NCBI GenBank assembly: GCA_963792485.1
Contig: CAWBWL010000007.1
Coordinates: 930,001 to 994,000 of the forward strand
Length of the DNA stretch: 64,000 bases
Direction of reading: 5' to 3'
Origin: JANOYJ01 sp963792485
Lineage (GTDB): Bacteria > Pseudomonadota > Alphaproteobacteria > Rhizobiales > Rhizobiaceae
Part shown: piece by piece, positions 43,134-51,474 of the stretch
Numbering within the stretch: position 1 is the first letter of the stretch
Layout: each line of letters begins with the position of its first letter
Position numbers and translations under genes: made by a program
The notes under the pieces: generated by a model
Databases searched by the model: none
The model's input: the letters and a program-made list of their open reading frames with translations, nothing else
Told to the model about the DNA's origin: nothing

Positions 43134-44609
43134 ATGACCGCTCAAATCATTCCGGTTGAACCGTTCGACTGCGTTGTGTTCGGCGGCACGGGCGATCTTG
43201 CCGAGCGCAAGCTCATACCCGCGCTGTATCAGCGCCAGCTCGCCGGGCAGACGACCGATCCGACCCGCATTATCGGCGCCTCGCGCGCGGCGATGAGCCA
43301 CAAGCAATACCGGGAATTTGCCCGCGCGGCGCTCAATGAGTTTGTGAAAGAGGGCGAGCGCGACGAGGCGCAGATTGAGAAATTTCTCGCGCGGCTGCAT
43401 TATGTCGCTGTCGACGCCAAAGCGGAGACCGGCTGGGACAAACTCGCCGCAATGTTCGATGATGATGCATCCAAAACCCGCGTGCGCGCGTTTTATCTCG
43501 CCGTCGCCCCTGCCCTTTTCGGCGACATCGCCGACAAACTCAAAAAGCATGGCTTGATCACCAAACACAGCCGCGTGGTCGTCGAAAAACCGATTGGCCG
43601 TGATCTGGAATCGGCCAAGGCGCTGAATGACACGATCGGCAATGATTTTTCCGAGCACCAGATCTTCCGCATCGACCATTATCTCGGCAAGGAAACGGTG
43701 CAGAACCTCATGGCGCTGCGGTTCGCCAATGCGCTCTACGAGCCGCTCTGGAACTCTACCTATATCGACCATGTGCAGATCACGGTCGCCGAATCGGTCG
43801 GGCTTGAGGGCCGCGTCGGCTATTATGACAAGGCCGGCGCGCTGCGCGACATGGTGCAGAACCATCTCCTCCAGCTCCTGTGTCTGGTGGCCATGGAAGC
43901 GCCGCCATCGCTGGAGGCGGACGCGGTGCGCGACGAAAAGCTGAAAGTGCTGCGCTCGCTCAAACCCATCACCGCCAAGAACTGCGAGGACATGACCGTG
44001 CGCGGCCAATACCGCGCCGGCGCTTCCTCCACCGGCGCTGTCAAAGGCTATCAGGACGAGCTTGGCGCGAGCTCAAACACCGAAACCTTCGTCGCTATCA
44101 AAGCCGAGATTTCCAACTGGCGCTGGGCCGGGGTTCCGTTTTATCTGCGCACCGGCAAGCGCCTTGCCGAGCGCATGTCGGAGATCGTCATCTCGTTCAA
44201 AGCCGTGCCGCATTCGATTTTTGCTGAAAGCGCCGGGCGCGTTTACCGCAATGAGCTCGTCATCCGCCTGCAGCCGGATGAGGGCGTCAAGCAATGGATG
44301 ATGATCAAGGATCCCGGACCGGGCGGCATGCGGCTCAAGCATGTGCCGCTCGACATGACGTTTGCCGACACCTTCGAAGCGCGCAATGCCGACGCTTATG
44401 AGCGGCTCCTGATGGATGTCGTGCGCGGAAATCAAACATTGTTCATGCGCCGCGACGAAGTCGAAGCCGCATGGCAATGGGTCAACCCGATCCTCAATGC
44501 GTGGGAAGAAACCGGTCAGGAAGCGCAGGGCTATACGTCCGGCACATGGGGGCCCTCCGGCTCCATCGCCCTGATCGAACGCGACGGACGGACCTGGCAT
44601 GAAAGCTGA
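43134..44609 (+). CDS. zwf: Glucose-6-phosphate dehydrogenase
   Basis: 491 residues. Oxidises glucose-6-phosphate to 6-phosphogluconolactone. The NAD(P) motif is VVFGGTGDLAERKLIPALYQ at the N-terminus, and the substrate/catalytic site is FRIDHYLGKETVQNLMALRF near residue 180. The rest is typical, with no breaks. It overlaps pgl by 11 bp, and edd follows, making the Entner-Doudoroff operon; eda is not in the window. Confidence 0.97.
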   Translation: MTAQIIPVEPFDCVVFGGTGDLAERKLIPALYQRQLAGQTTDPTRIIGASRAAMSHKQYREFARAALNEFVKEGERDEAQIEKFLARLHYVAVDAKAETGWDKLAAMFDDDASKTRVRAFYLAVAPALFGDIADKLKKHGLITKHSRVVVEKPIGRDLESAKALNDTIGNDFSEHQIFRIDHYLGKETVQNLMALRFANALYEPLWNSTYIDHVQITVAESVGLEGRVGYYDKAGALRDMVQNHLLQLLCLVAMEAPPSLEADAVRDEKLKVLRSLKPITAKNCEDMTVRGQYRAGASSTGAVKGYQDELGASSNTETFVAIKAEISNWRWAGVPFYLRTGKRLAERMSEIVISFKAVPHSIFAESAGRVYRNELVIRLQPDEGVKQWMMIKDPGPGGMRLKHVPLDMTFADTFEARNADAYERLLMDVVRGNQTLFMRRDEVEAAWQWVNPILNAWEETGQEAQGYTSGTWGPSGSIALIERDGRTWHES

Positions 44610-45327
44610 TGTGATGGGCCTTGCGCGTCCCAAGTTTGTGGAGTTCGCCTCGCGCGAAGAATTGGCTGCGGGGCTGGCCGGAATGGTGGCGGCGGCTTTG
44701 GAAGAGGCAATTTCACTGCGCGGACGCGCTGTGCTGGCAGTTTCCGGCGGCTCGACGCCTCTGACGTTTTTTCAAGCGCTATCGAAGGCAGAGTTGGCTT
44801 GGGAGCAGGTCACCATCATCCTCGTTGACGAGCGCATGGTCCCCGCCACCAGCGATCGCTCCAATGCGCGCCTCGTGCGCGAGAACCTGTTGCAGAACGC
44901 GGCAGCCAGCGCCTTCTTCGTGCCCATGTATCAGGGCGCGTTCGACGAGGGCGACGCGGCGCACCAGATCGAGACCGTGATGAAGCGGGCCAATCTGACT
45001 GCCCCGGACATGCTCATCCTCGGCATGGGCAGTGACGGCCACACGGCCTCGTTCTTTCCCGGCGGCGATCATCTGACTGATGCCATCGATCCGCGCCAGA
45101 CAGCGCTGGTCCTGCCGATGCACGCGGACGGCGCGGGCGAGACGCGGCTGACCATGACGCTGCCGGTCCTCCTTGCCGCCCGTCACCTTGCCATCCATAT
45201 TGAGGGCGAAGACAAGCGCGCGGTGCTAAACAGGGCGCTGGCGGACGGGACGCGGACGATTGATATGCCTATACGGGTAGTGTTTGAGAATGCGGCGAAG
45301 CCGGTTGAGGTGTTCTGGGCTGGGTGA
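44599..45327 (+). CDS. pgl: 6-phosphogluconolactonase
   Basis: 242 residues from an ATG inside the zwf end. Hydrolyses 6-phosphogluconolactone to 6-phosphogluconate. Motifs: VLAVSGGSTPLTFFQALSKA, VTIILVDERMVPATSDRSNA, ILGMGSDGHTASFFPGGDHL. Normal length. Between it and edd lies a 130-bp palindrome (45341-45469). Confidence 0.96.
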   Translation: MKADVMGLARPKFVEFASREELAAGLAGMVAAALEEAISLRGRAVLAVSGGSTPLTFFQALSKAELAWEQVTIILVDERMVPATSDRSNARLVRENLLQNAAASAFFVPMYQGAFDEGDAAHQIETVMKRANLTAPDMLILGMGSDGHTASFFPGGDHLTDAIDPRQTALVLPMHADGAGETRLTMTLPVLLAARHLAIHIEGEDKRAVLNRALADGTRTIDMPIRVVFENAAKPVEVFWAG

Positions 45328-45340
45328 ATCGAGTTCCTTT

Positions 45341-45469
45341 TGACTCTCCCTCACCTGCCTTGCTGCGCAAGACTGTCCTCTCCCCGTGGGGAGAGGGGAA
45401 GAAAGAGGCACCCCTTTCCCCCACGGGGAGAGGACAGTTTCGCGGAGCGAAACAGGTGAGGGAGAGTCA
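45341..45469. repeat. Intergenic palindrome between pgl and edd
   Basis: Arms 45341-45391 and 45419-45469 pair through TGACTCTCCCTCACCTG at the base and CTGTCCTCTCCCCGTGGGG near the tip. Between them the arms differ (CTTGCTGCGCAAG versus TTTCGCTCCGCGAAA), yet each of these is itself a hairpin, so the shape is kept while sequence differs. Confidence 0.92.
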
Positions 45470-45516
45470 GCAAAATTCGGCGCGTCGCGCGAAACAAACT
45501 AACGGAGCATACTCCC

Positions 45517-47335
45517 ATGCAAGTTGACACCCGCATCGCCGCCGTCACCAAGCGCATCATCGAGCGCTCGCGCCCGGGCCGCGAATTCTATCTTTCCCGC
45601 CTGCGCGACATGGCGGCCAACAAGCCGAAGCGCTCGCAGCTTGGCTGCGCAAATCTGGCGCATGGTTTCGCCGTCTGCTCGCCATCGGAAAAGGCGGCGC
45701 TGGCGGGCGACGTGGTGCCGAACATCGGCATCATCACCGCCTATAATGACATGCTCTCCGCGCACCAGCCGTTCGAGACCTATCCGCAGCTGATCAAGGA
45801 GGCCGCAAAAGCCGCCGGCGGCATGGCGCAGGTGGCGGGCGGCGTGCCGGCCATGTGCGACGGCGTCACGCAGGGGCGCGCGGGCATGGAGCTGTCGCTG
45901 TTCTCGCGCGACGTGATCGCCATGGCGACCGCCGTCGGCCTGTCGCACGACATGTTCGACGCGGCCATGTATCTCGGCGTCTGCGACAAGATCGTGCCGG
46001 GCCTTGTCATCGGCGCGCTGACATTCGGCCATCTGCCTGCCGTGTTCGTGCCTGCCGGGCCGATGACCTCCGGCATGTCGAATGACGAGAAGTCAAAGAT
46101 CCGCCAGCTGTTCACAGAAGGCAAGGTCGGCCGCGCTGAGCTGCTCGAAGCCGAGTCGAAAGCCTATCACGGCCCCGGCACCTGCACCTTTTACGGCACC
46201 GCCAATTCCAACCAGATGCTGATGGAGATCATGGGCCTGCATCATGCCCGGCGCTTCGTTCGTCAATCCCGGCACGCCCTTGCGCGAAGCGCTGACGAAA
46301 GAGGCGACGCGCCGCGCGCTCGCCATCACCGCGCTCGGCAATGAGTACACGCCGGTCGGCGAGATGATCGACGAGAAGTCCGTCGTCAACGGCATTATCG
46401 GGCTGCACGCCACCGGCGGCTCGACCAATCTTGCCATCCATCTTCTCGCCATGGCCAATGCTGCGGGCATCAAGGTCACATGGCAGGATCTTTCCGACAT
46501 TTCCGACGCCGTGCCGCTTCTGGCGCGGGTCTATCCGAACGGCCTTGCCGACGTGAACCATTTCAACGCCGCGGGCGGCATCGGCTTCATCATCCGCGAA
46601 CTGCTCGACGCCGGCATCCTGCACGAGGATGTGCGCACCGTCTTCGGCGAAGGCCTGCGCCCTTACGCGGTCGAGGCCAAGCTCGACGCCAAGGGCGGCG
46701 TCACGCGCGTTTCCTCGCCCGCGCAGAGCGGCGATGAAAAAGTCCTCGCCCCCGTGACGAAAGCCTTCCAGCCGACCGGCGGCGTGCGGGTGCTGACCGG
46801 CAATCTCGGCACAGCCATCATCAAGACCTCGGCGATCAAGCCCGACCGCCACATCATCGAAGCCCCTGCCATGGTCTTCCACAGTCAGGAAGAGCTGCAC
46901 GCCGCATTCAAGGCGGGCGAGCTCGACAAGGATTTCGTCGCCGTCGTCACTTTCCAGGGACCGAAAGCCAATGGCATGCCCGAACTGCACAAACTCACCC
47001 CGCCGCTCGGCATATTACAGGACCGCGGCCGCATGGTCGCCCTCGTCACCGACGGCCGCATGTCCGGCGCGTCCGGCAAAGTGCCTGCGGCGATCCACGT
47101 GACCCCCGAAGCGCTCGACGGCGGCATGATCGGCAAAATCCGAACCGGCGACATCATCCGGCTGGATGCGACGACGGGGCAGCTTGAGGCCATGGTCGAT
47201 GACAAGGTGCTGCATGCGCGGGCGAATGCGGATGTTGATTTGACGGGGAACACGTTCGGCACCGGGCGGGAGCTGTTCGGCGGGTTCCGGGCGCTGGTGA
47301 ACCGGGCGGATCAGGGGGCTGGGGTGTTTGGGTGA
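45517..47335 (+). CDS. edd: Phosphogluconate dehydratase, one +1 frame break
   Basis: Dehydrates 6-phosphogluconate to KDPG. The first frame (MQVDTRIAAVTKRIIERSRP) runs through GGVPAMCDGVTQG and GPGTCTFYGTANSNQMLMEI to MEIMGLH. Dropping one base at about 46244 (the A in CATCATG) reads GLHLPGASFVNPGTPLREAL and continues to 47335. Corrected length 605, normal for Edd. The three cluster cysteines (in AMCDG, GTCTF and the later half) are compatible with an IlvD/Edd 4Fe-4S enzyme. Without correction the enzyme would be split, and the ED pathway lost in an organism that keeps zwf and pgl intact, so an error or recent mutation is likely. Confidence 0.94.
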
Positions 47336-47544
47336 ACGGTCTGTGGGCCGCCCAGTTTTTTTTCCAGCTTTGAAATGCGCGCTTCCAGTTCGTTGCCTTT
47401 CAAAAGCGCCCGATGTGCTGTGGCAATTGCCTTCGCGCAACCTGCCTCCCCGTTGGACTTGTTCGTGTGCCGAGCGATAGCGGGCGCAAGCAACAAAACA
47501 ACCACGCGAAGGCCGAGCATCAATTCAGCAAGCAATTCGGTCAT
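47311..47544 (-). CDS. Small membrane-anchored coiled-coil protein
   Basis: 77 residues from MTELLAELMLGLRVVVLLLA, one membrane segment, followed by a polar middle and a C-terminal coiled coil (RALLKGNELEARISKLEKKL). It overlaps the 3' end of edd by 25 bp on the opposite strand. A longer frame to 47625 adds nothing convincing. Unknown function; the coiled coil and anchor are the only evidence that it is real. Confidence 0.5.
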   Translation of the reverse strand: MTELLAELMLGLRVVVLLLAPAIARHTNKSNGEAGCAKAIATAHRALLKGNELEARISKLEKKLGGPQTVHPNTPAP

Positions 47545-47658
47545 ATGAAGTTCTCCAATCAAGCCAGCGGAGTGCTGGCAATGATTGAAAGTTAATGCTT
47601 CATGCGGGACTGAAATAGGCGGCACGATTTATTGCCAATTCGATTCAGTGCTTTGATT

Positions 47659-48348
47659 TCACTGCGGTGCCGATTTTCTTCCAGCCGAGGAGCGACCCGC
47701 ATCCGGCGCGACACTTGCCCATGCGCGATCAAAGCCACGGTTGCTAGGTCTTCCAGAAAATTGCGCCAGTGCGTCCTCTTTGAAGCTCCTCTTGACCTTA
47801 CGATTTAGCGGATCCTTTTCGAATTCATTTTTTAGCCAATCACGACACTCGGTTTCCGCTGCAATCGTTACGGCTGACGATTTTTCAGGAGGGTTATCAT
47901 TTGTTAACTGACGGGATTTCCAATCTCGCCATTCATCTACTTTTAAGAACAGCGGCCAGCGATCATAATCCGACTGATAGGCGATCATGAATCCCGACAC
48001 GATGGTATTATGTTGCACCCAGCCGGTGGAATTAAACAACGGCGGGTCCATCAGTTCGGGCTCGAGATGTGCACCGGCCCGGGTCCATACACTGAGTGGC
48101 CTAGTGCCATAATAGTGGCGAACTGCACGAGAGATGGTGTCCTCTGCTTCATGCGCGTGCTTCGTCAGGGCTTGCCAACGCCTATCTTCGATGCCTTGGT
48201 TGAATTCCTCAGTTGTTTTTGAATCAAGGGGGGAGCCATGCACGTTCAGGCCGTCGCGGCGCAGGACTTCAATTATCCATTCCTGAAATGCATCCGACAG
48301 TTTAACGTAGCCGTTTGGTATCAAGCCAACTTGTGGGGTATTTGCCAT
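47659..48348 (-). CDS. Uncharacterised protein in a lower-GC island
   Basis: 229 residues from MANTPQVGLIPNGYVKLSDA. The sequence is charged and aromatic-rich (FQEWIIEVLRRDGLNVHGSP, HYYGTRPLSVWTRAGAHLEP, YDRWPLFLKVDEWRDWKSRQ) with no membrane segment. Codon use is less GC-rich than in neighbours, suggesting recent acquisition. Divergent from the small anchor protein at 48438. No family recognised. Confidence 0.65.
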   Translation of the reverse strand: MANTPQVGLIPNGYVKLSDAFQEWIIEVLRRDGLNVHGSPLDSKTTEEFNQGIEDRRWQALTKHAHEAEDTISRAVRHYYGTRPLSVWTRAGAHLEPELMDPPLFNSTGWVQHNTIVSGFMIAYQSDYDRWPLFLKVDEWRDWKSRQLTNDNPPEKSSAVTIAAETECRDWLKNEFEKDPLNRKVKRSFKEDALAQFSGRPSNRGFDRAWASVAPDAGRSSAGRKSAPQ

Positions 48349-48437
48349 TCTGCTAGGTCCGTCGTCGAAACATCGATGATAATTTGCTGCGCGGTTGCAT
48401 ATCAACGCTCTGCTCAAATTCTTTCAAGGAATAATCA

Positions 48438-48725
48438 ATGGACGTGACGAGGTCGCTTGTTGCCGCCGCAGCTATCGCCATAATTGCAGTAGTTGGATAC
48501 TATTTCTGGGGTGAATATCAACAGTCAAGTCGGCGCGCGGAGGCCGAGAAACGCATTGAGGGTGTGCGGGCTGAACTTTTTGATCTTGCAAAGGCAGAAC
48601 CGAGCGAGACAAACAAAGTCACCGAATTTTGTAAAAACATCGAGACGCTGCTGGCTTCGAGCCTTAAGGAAAACAGCATGGCAATCCAAGTTGGCAAAAA
48701 CTGTCGTGCTTTGGGCTATCTGTGA
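48438..48725 (+). CDS. Small membrane-anchored protein of unknown function
   Basis: 95 residues with an N-terminal anchor (LVAAAAIAIIAVVGYYFWGE) and a charged helical outer part (SRRAEAEKRIEGVRAELFDL, ending CRALGYL with two cysteines). AAGGA stands eight bases before the ATG, a good ribosome site. Low GC like its divergent neighbour. Followed by the complex palindrome at 48826-49049. Confidence 0.6.
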   Translation: MDVTRSLVAAAAIAIIAVVGYYFWGEYQQSSRRAEAEKRIEGVRAELFDLAKAEPSETNKVTEFCKNIETLLASSLKENSMAIQVGKNCRALGYL

Positions 48726-48825
48726 CAGTCAATTTTCTAATCGCATATTACAGGTGTTCTACAGGATACCGCGACTAACTTGCGGGCAAAGCAGCCGCAC
48801 CTTGATCAGATTCACCGGCACCGGC

Positions 48826-49049
48826 GGACCCCCTCGCCAGCGATTTCTAAGGCTTGGCAAGAGCCAAACCTAAGAAATCGCGTCCTCTCCCACTTCGGGG
48901 AGAGGCAATGCCGGGCGTTTTCGCCAATTTTTTGCACCTCTTGTTTCAGCCGCAATGGCGCAAGGTTTTGCTTCTCCCTTGGTGGGAGAAGAAGCGATTT
49001 CTTAGGCTTAGCTCTTGCTAAGTCTTAGAAATCGCAGTTGAGGGGGACC
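48826..49049. repeat. Complex nested intergenic palindrome
   Basis: Outer arms GGACCCCCTC (48826-48835) and GAGGGGGACC (49039-49049 region) enclose two internal hairpins: 48841-48880 (CGATTTCT...AGAAATCG) and 48995-49035 (CGATTTCTTAGG...TTAGAAATCG). These also pair with each other. The centre has CTCTCCC/GGGAGA-type tips. It fills the 345-bp gap between the anchor protein and the antitoxin gene. Confidence 0.88.
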
Positions 49050-49071
49050 CTCGCAGAGTTCAATGCCTCTC

Positions 49072-49371
49072 CTACCCCGCCCTTGCCGCCGTCACCACCC
49101 GCTCCACCGTCTCCGGCGCAAGATCAATCACCCGCAGGAGCGTGGCGGCGATGCGGTCGGGGCGGCGGCGGTTTTGTTCCCAGTCGCGCACTGTGGCGGC
49201 GGAGAGGCCGAAGCGCGCGGCGAATTTGTCCTGGCTCAAATGCAGCCGCCTGCGGATGGCAGCGACATCGATTGCCTCCGGCGCAATCACCCGTGCGGGC
49301 GCAAGCCTGCCCTCGGCAATCGCCAAGGCCTCGTTCGCGCTCTCAATCAGCTCTTTGCCAAACTCGCTCAT
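49072..49371 (-). CDS. HigA/RelB-like helix-turn-helix antitoxin
   Basis: 99 residues from MSEFGKELIESANEALAIAE. The C-terminal half is an XRE-type HTH: AIRRRLHLSQDKFAARFGLS, AATVRDWEQNRRRPDRIAAT, LLRVIDLAP. It begins one base after the toxin stop, so toxin comes first, the HigBA order. The antitoxin would repress through the palindrome at 49722-49740. Confidence 0.9.
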   Translation of the reverse strand: MSEFGKELIESANEALAIAEGRLAPARVIAPEAIDVAAIRRRLHLSQDKFAARFGLSAATVRDWEQNRRRPDRIAATLLRVIDLAPETVERVVTAARAG

Positions 49372-49372
49372 G

Positions 49373-49714
49373 TCAGTTCCTCGCTCTGTAAGCTGCGGCG
49401 ATCTTCGGGAGCGCCACCGCCAGCTGGTTGCGCTCGGCAGGGGTGAGATTGGCCTTGCCGCCTTTGCCATACACTGCAAGCAGAAACACCGGCACATCCT
49501 GCCCGCCGAAATAATGGATTGTCCGGTAGCCACCGCTCTTGCCGTGGCCGCGCCCGGCATGGCGCATCTTGCGCGCGCCGCCGGTTCCGGCCATCAGATC
49601 ACCGCCCAAAGGGTCGGCCGCAATGACGCTGGCAATCTCGAACACTTTATCCTCACTCAGCCCCTCCCTGTCCGCCTGCCGCTGAAATGTCGGGGTGAGA
49701 AGGATTGTGTGCAT
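49373..49714 (-). CDS. HigB/RelE-like mRNA interferase toxin
   Basis: 113 residues: MHTILLTPTFQRQADREGLS, AADPLGGDLMAGTGGARKMR, GRGHGKSGGYRTIHYFGGQD, VPVFLLAVYGKGGKANLTPA. This is the RelE-superfamily group in which K/R-G-K-S-G-G-Y-R and the Y-G-K-x-x-x-x-N-L-T motif form the site, and whose partner is an XRE antitoxin. It would cleave ribosome-bound mRNA. Its ATG lies only five bases after the -10 box of its promoter, so the mRNA is probably leaderless. Confidence 0.9.
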   Translation of the reverse strand: MHTILLTPTFQRQADREGLSEDKVFEIASVIAADPLGGDLMAGTGGARKMRHAGRGHGKSGGYRTIHYFGGQDVPVFLLAVYGKGGKANLTPAERNQLAVALPKIAAAYRARN

Positions 49715-49719
49715 GAGTC

Positions 49720-49748
49720 TCTATACGGCTTGGCCGTATAATTGTCAA
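49720..49748 (-). promoter_or_regulatory. Promoter with internal palindromic operator for the HigBA-like operon
   Basis: On the minus strand: TTGACA (49748-49743), 17 bp, TATAGA (49725-49720). TATACGGC-TTG-GCCGTATA (49722-49740, plus strand) lies across the spacer and the -10 box. The toxin ATG starts at 49714, so transcription would begin at or within a base of it. Confidence 0.82.
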
Positions 49749-49857
49749 GCGGCGGGGCAGCAGCGCCTGCCGTAGGTTCAGACTGACTCCCGCGCCCGTT
49801 GCAGGCCAACTCTTTTTGTGATCCTCTCGCACAGCCAGCACTATTTGGAGGTGCCAC

Positions 49858-50397
49858 ATGCCGACCAATATGGACCCGATCGCCCAGCACTACCTCCGCA
49901 CTCTCCTTATTCAGCCGAAATTCAACTCCGCCAATCTCAATCCCGACCAGGCATTGCTGTTTCCAGCCTTTCGCGCCAAAATCAAAACCTGCATCGCAAA
50001 ATACAAAGCCAAGCATCCCGGACAGGACGTCACATTCACGGAAACCTATCGCAGCAACGCGCTGCAGCTGAAGCATTTCAACAATGGCGCCAGCAAGATC
50101 AAAGCCTATGGCATGCATCACTACGGCATTGCCTGCGACAGCATTTTCGTCATCGGCGGAAAGCGCACCTACAAGGGCGATGTCATGGGATTGCGCAAAA
50201 TATACCAGGACAACGGGCTTCAGATTCTTGGAATGTGGGATGCGCTGCATGTGCAGTTCATCCCCGTGAGCGAGCAAATGTCCCTGCGCGCCGCCGTCAA
50301 AAAAGCGGTCAAGGCGTTTCAGGCCGCAAACGGACTGATACAGACCGGCGAGGCCAATGCGGCAACGATTGCCATGGCGAAGAAGAAGTTTGTTTAG
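49858..50397 (+). CDS. M15-type peptidase (endolysin/VanY-like)
   Basis: 179 residues from MPTNMDPIAQHYLRTLLIQP; GGAGG precedes the ATG. Metal-site pattern of the M15 family: HHYGIACDSIF (His-x6-Asp) and MWDALHVQF (Asp-x-x-His), after TFTETYRSNALQLKHFNNGA. The last 50 residues (LRAAVKKAVKAFQAANGLIQ, TGEANAATIAMAKKKFV) look like a short peptidoglycan-binding helix bundle. No signal peptide and no holin nearby. Such enzymes cut L-Ala-D-Glu or D-Ala-D-Ala bonds in phage lysis or gene-transfer-agent release. Isolated here, it may be a phage-derived leftover. Confidence 0.82.
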   Translation: MPTNMDPIAQHYLRTLLIQPKFNSANLNPDQALLFPAFRAKIKTCIAKYKAKHPGQDVTFTETYRSNALQLKHFNNGASKIKAYGMHHYGIACDSIFVIGGKRTYKGDVMGLRKIYQDNGLQILGMWDALHVQFIPVSEQMSLRAAVKKAVKAFQAANGLIQTGEANAATIAMAKKKFV

Positions 50398-50458
50398 ACT
50401 TAACGCCGAAGCCGCCGTTCGGGCAGTGAGAGCGAGGGAGCGCGCGCCGCCCGGCTCC

Positions 50459-51418
50459 TCAATACGCCGTCCGCCGCTCCTCTGACGGCGATCTCTGAAA
50501 CTGCGCCCTATAGCTCTGCGCAAAATAGGAATGTGAACCAAACCCGGTCTGCAGCGCCACATCCAGTATCGGCGCATTGGTTTGCCGCAGAAGCTCGCGC
50601 GCCCGCTCAAGCCTCAATGTCATGTAATAGGAGCCGGGCGTCATGCCGAGATGGCGCAGGAACAACCGCTCGATCTGGCGCACCGACAAGTTCACCGAAG
50701 CCGCAAGCTGCACCGCCGAGAGCGGGTCCTCCAGATGATCGGCCATCAGTTCGACGACAAGGCGCAGCTTTTCCGACTTGCCGTTCAAATCGCGCTCGCG
50801 GCCAATGCGCTGCCGGTCGCTCGCCGGGCGGATGCGCTCATGCTGGAACTGGTTGGCAACTTCCGCGGCGAGCGCGGGGCCGAAATCGCCCTTGATGATC
50901 TCGAGCATCAGGTCGATGGCCGTTGTGCCGCCGGCGCAAGTGTAGCGCTTGCGGTCGATCTCGAAAATATTGCCGGTGCATTCGATCTCCGGATATTTCT
51001 CCCGGAATGCGGCCCGGTTCTCCCAGTGAATTGTACAGCGGTACCCATCCATCAGCCCTGCTTCGGCCAGCATTTCCGAGCCCATCACCAGCCCGCCCAG
51101 CGCCCCGCCCCGACGGGCCACGGACCGCAGGGCGCCAAGTATCTTCGCCTTGTCGGGTACATCTGTCGAGAACGAGCAGGTGACAAACAAAATGTCCGCT
51201 TGCGGCATGTTCGCGAGCGAATGATCGACATTCAGCCGCATGGCATTGGAAGCAGTCACCATGCCGCCCGTGGCTGAAACCGTTTTCCAGGCGTAAAATT
51301 CCTTGCCGCTCAGCCGGTTGGCCGATCTCATGCAGTCAATTGCCGCCGACAGCGAGAACATGCCGAAGCGCTCGGTCAAAAGGAAGGTAAAGAGGCGGCC
51401 CTTGGCGGTGTCGGACAT
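50459..51418 (-). CDS. GlxA-type AraC family transcriptional regulator
   Basis: 319 residues. An N-terminal DJ-1/PfpI-like domain (FTFLLTERFGMFSLSAAIDC; GGALGGLVMGSEMLAEAGLM; TIHWENRAAFREKYPEIECT) precedes a C-terminal AraC HTH (LSAVQLAASVNLSVRQIERL, GMTPGSYYMTLRLERARELL, ALQTGFGSHSYFAQSYRAQF). The WENR segment is typical of the branch including choline/glycine-betaine and carnitine regulators (GbdR, CdhR). No target genes are adjacent. Divergence from folD is absent; both lie on the minus strand with 56 bp between. Confidence 0.92.
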   Translation of the reverse strand: MSDTAKGRLFTFLLTERFGMFSLSAAIDCMRSANRLSGKEFYAWKTVSATGGMVTASNAMRLNVDHSLANMPQADILFVTCSFSTDVPDKAKILGALRSVARRGGALGGLVMGSEMLAEAGLMDGYRCTIHWENRAAFREKYPEIECTGNIFEIDRKRYTCAGGTTAIDLMLEIIKGDFGPALAAEVANQFQHERIRPASDRQRIGRERDLNGKSEKLRLVVELMADHLEDPLSAVQLAASVNLSVRQIERLFLRHLGMTPGSYYMTLRLERARELLRQTNAPILDVALQTGFGSHSYFAQSYRAQFQRSPSEERRTAY

Positions 51419-51474
51419 GGCCTGTTCGTAATCGAAACCGAGCCGCGCGCAAGCCGTAATTGCGCTAAATGCTG

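Noticed and set aside
48826..49049. CRISPR array
   Set aside because: The repeated blocks are inverted, not direct, and no regular spacer pattern exists anywhere in the window.
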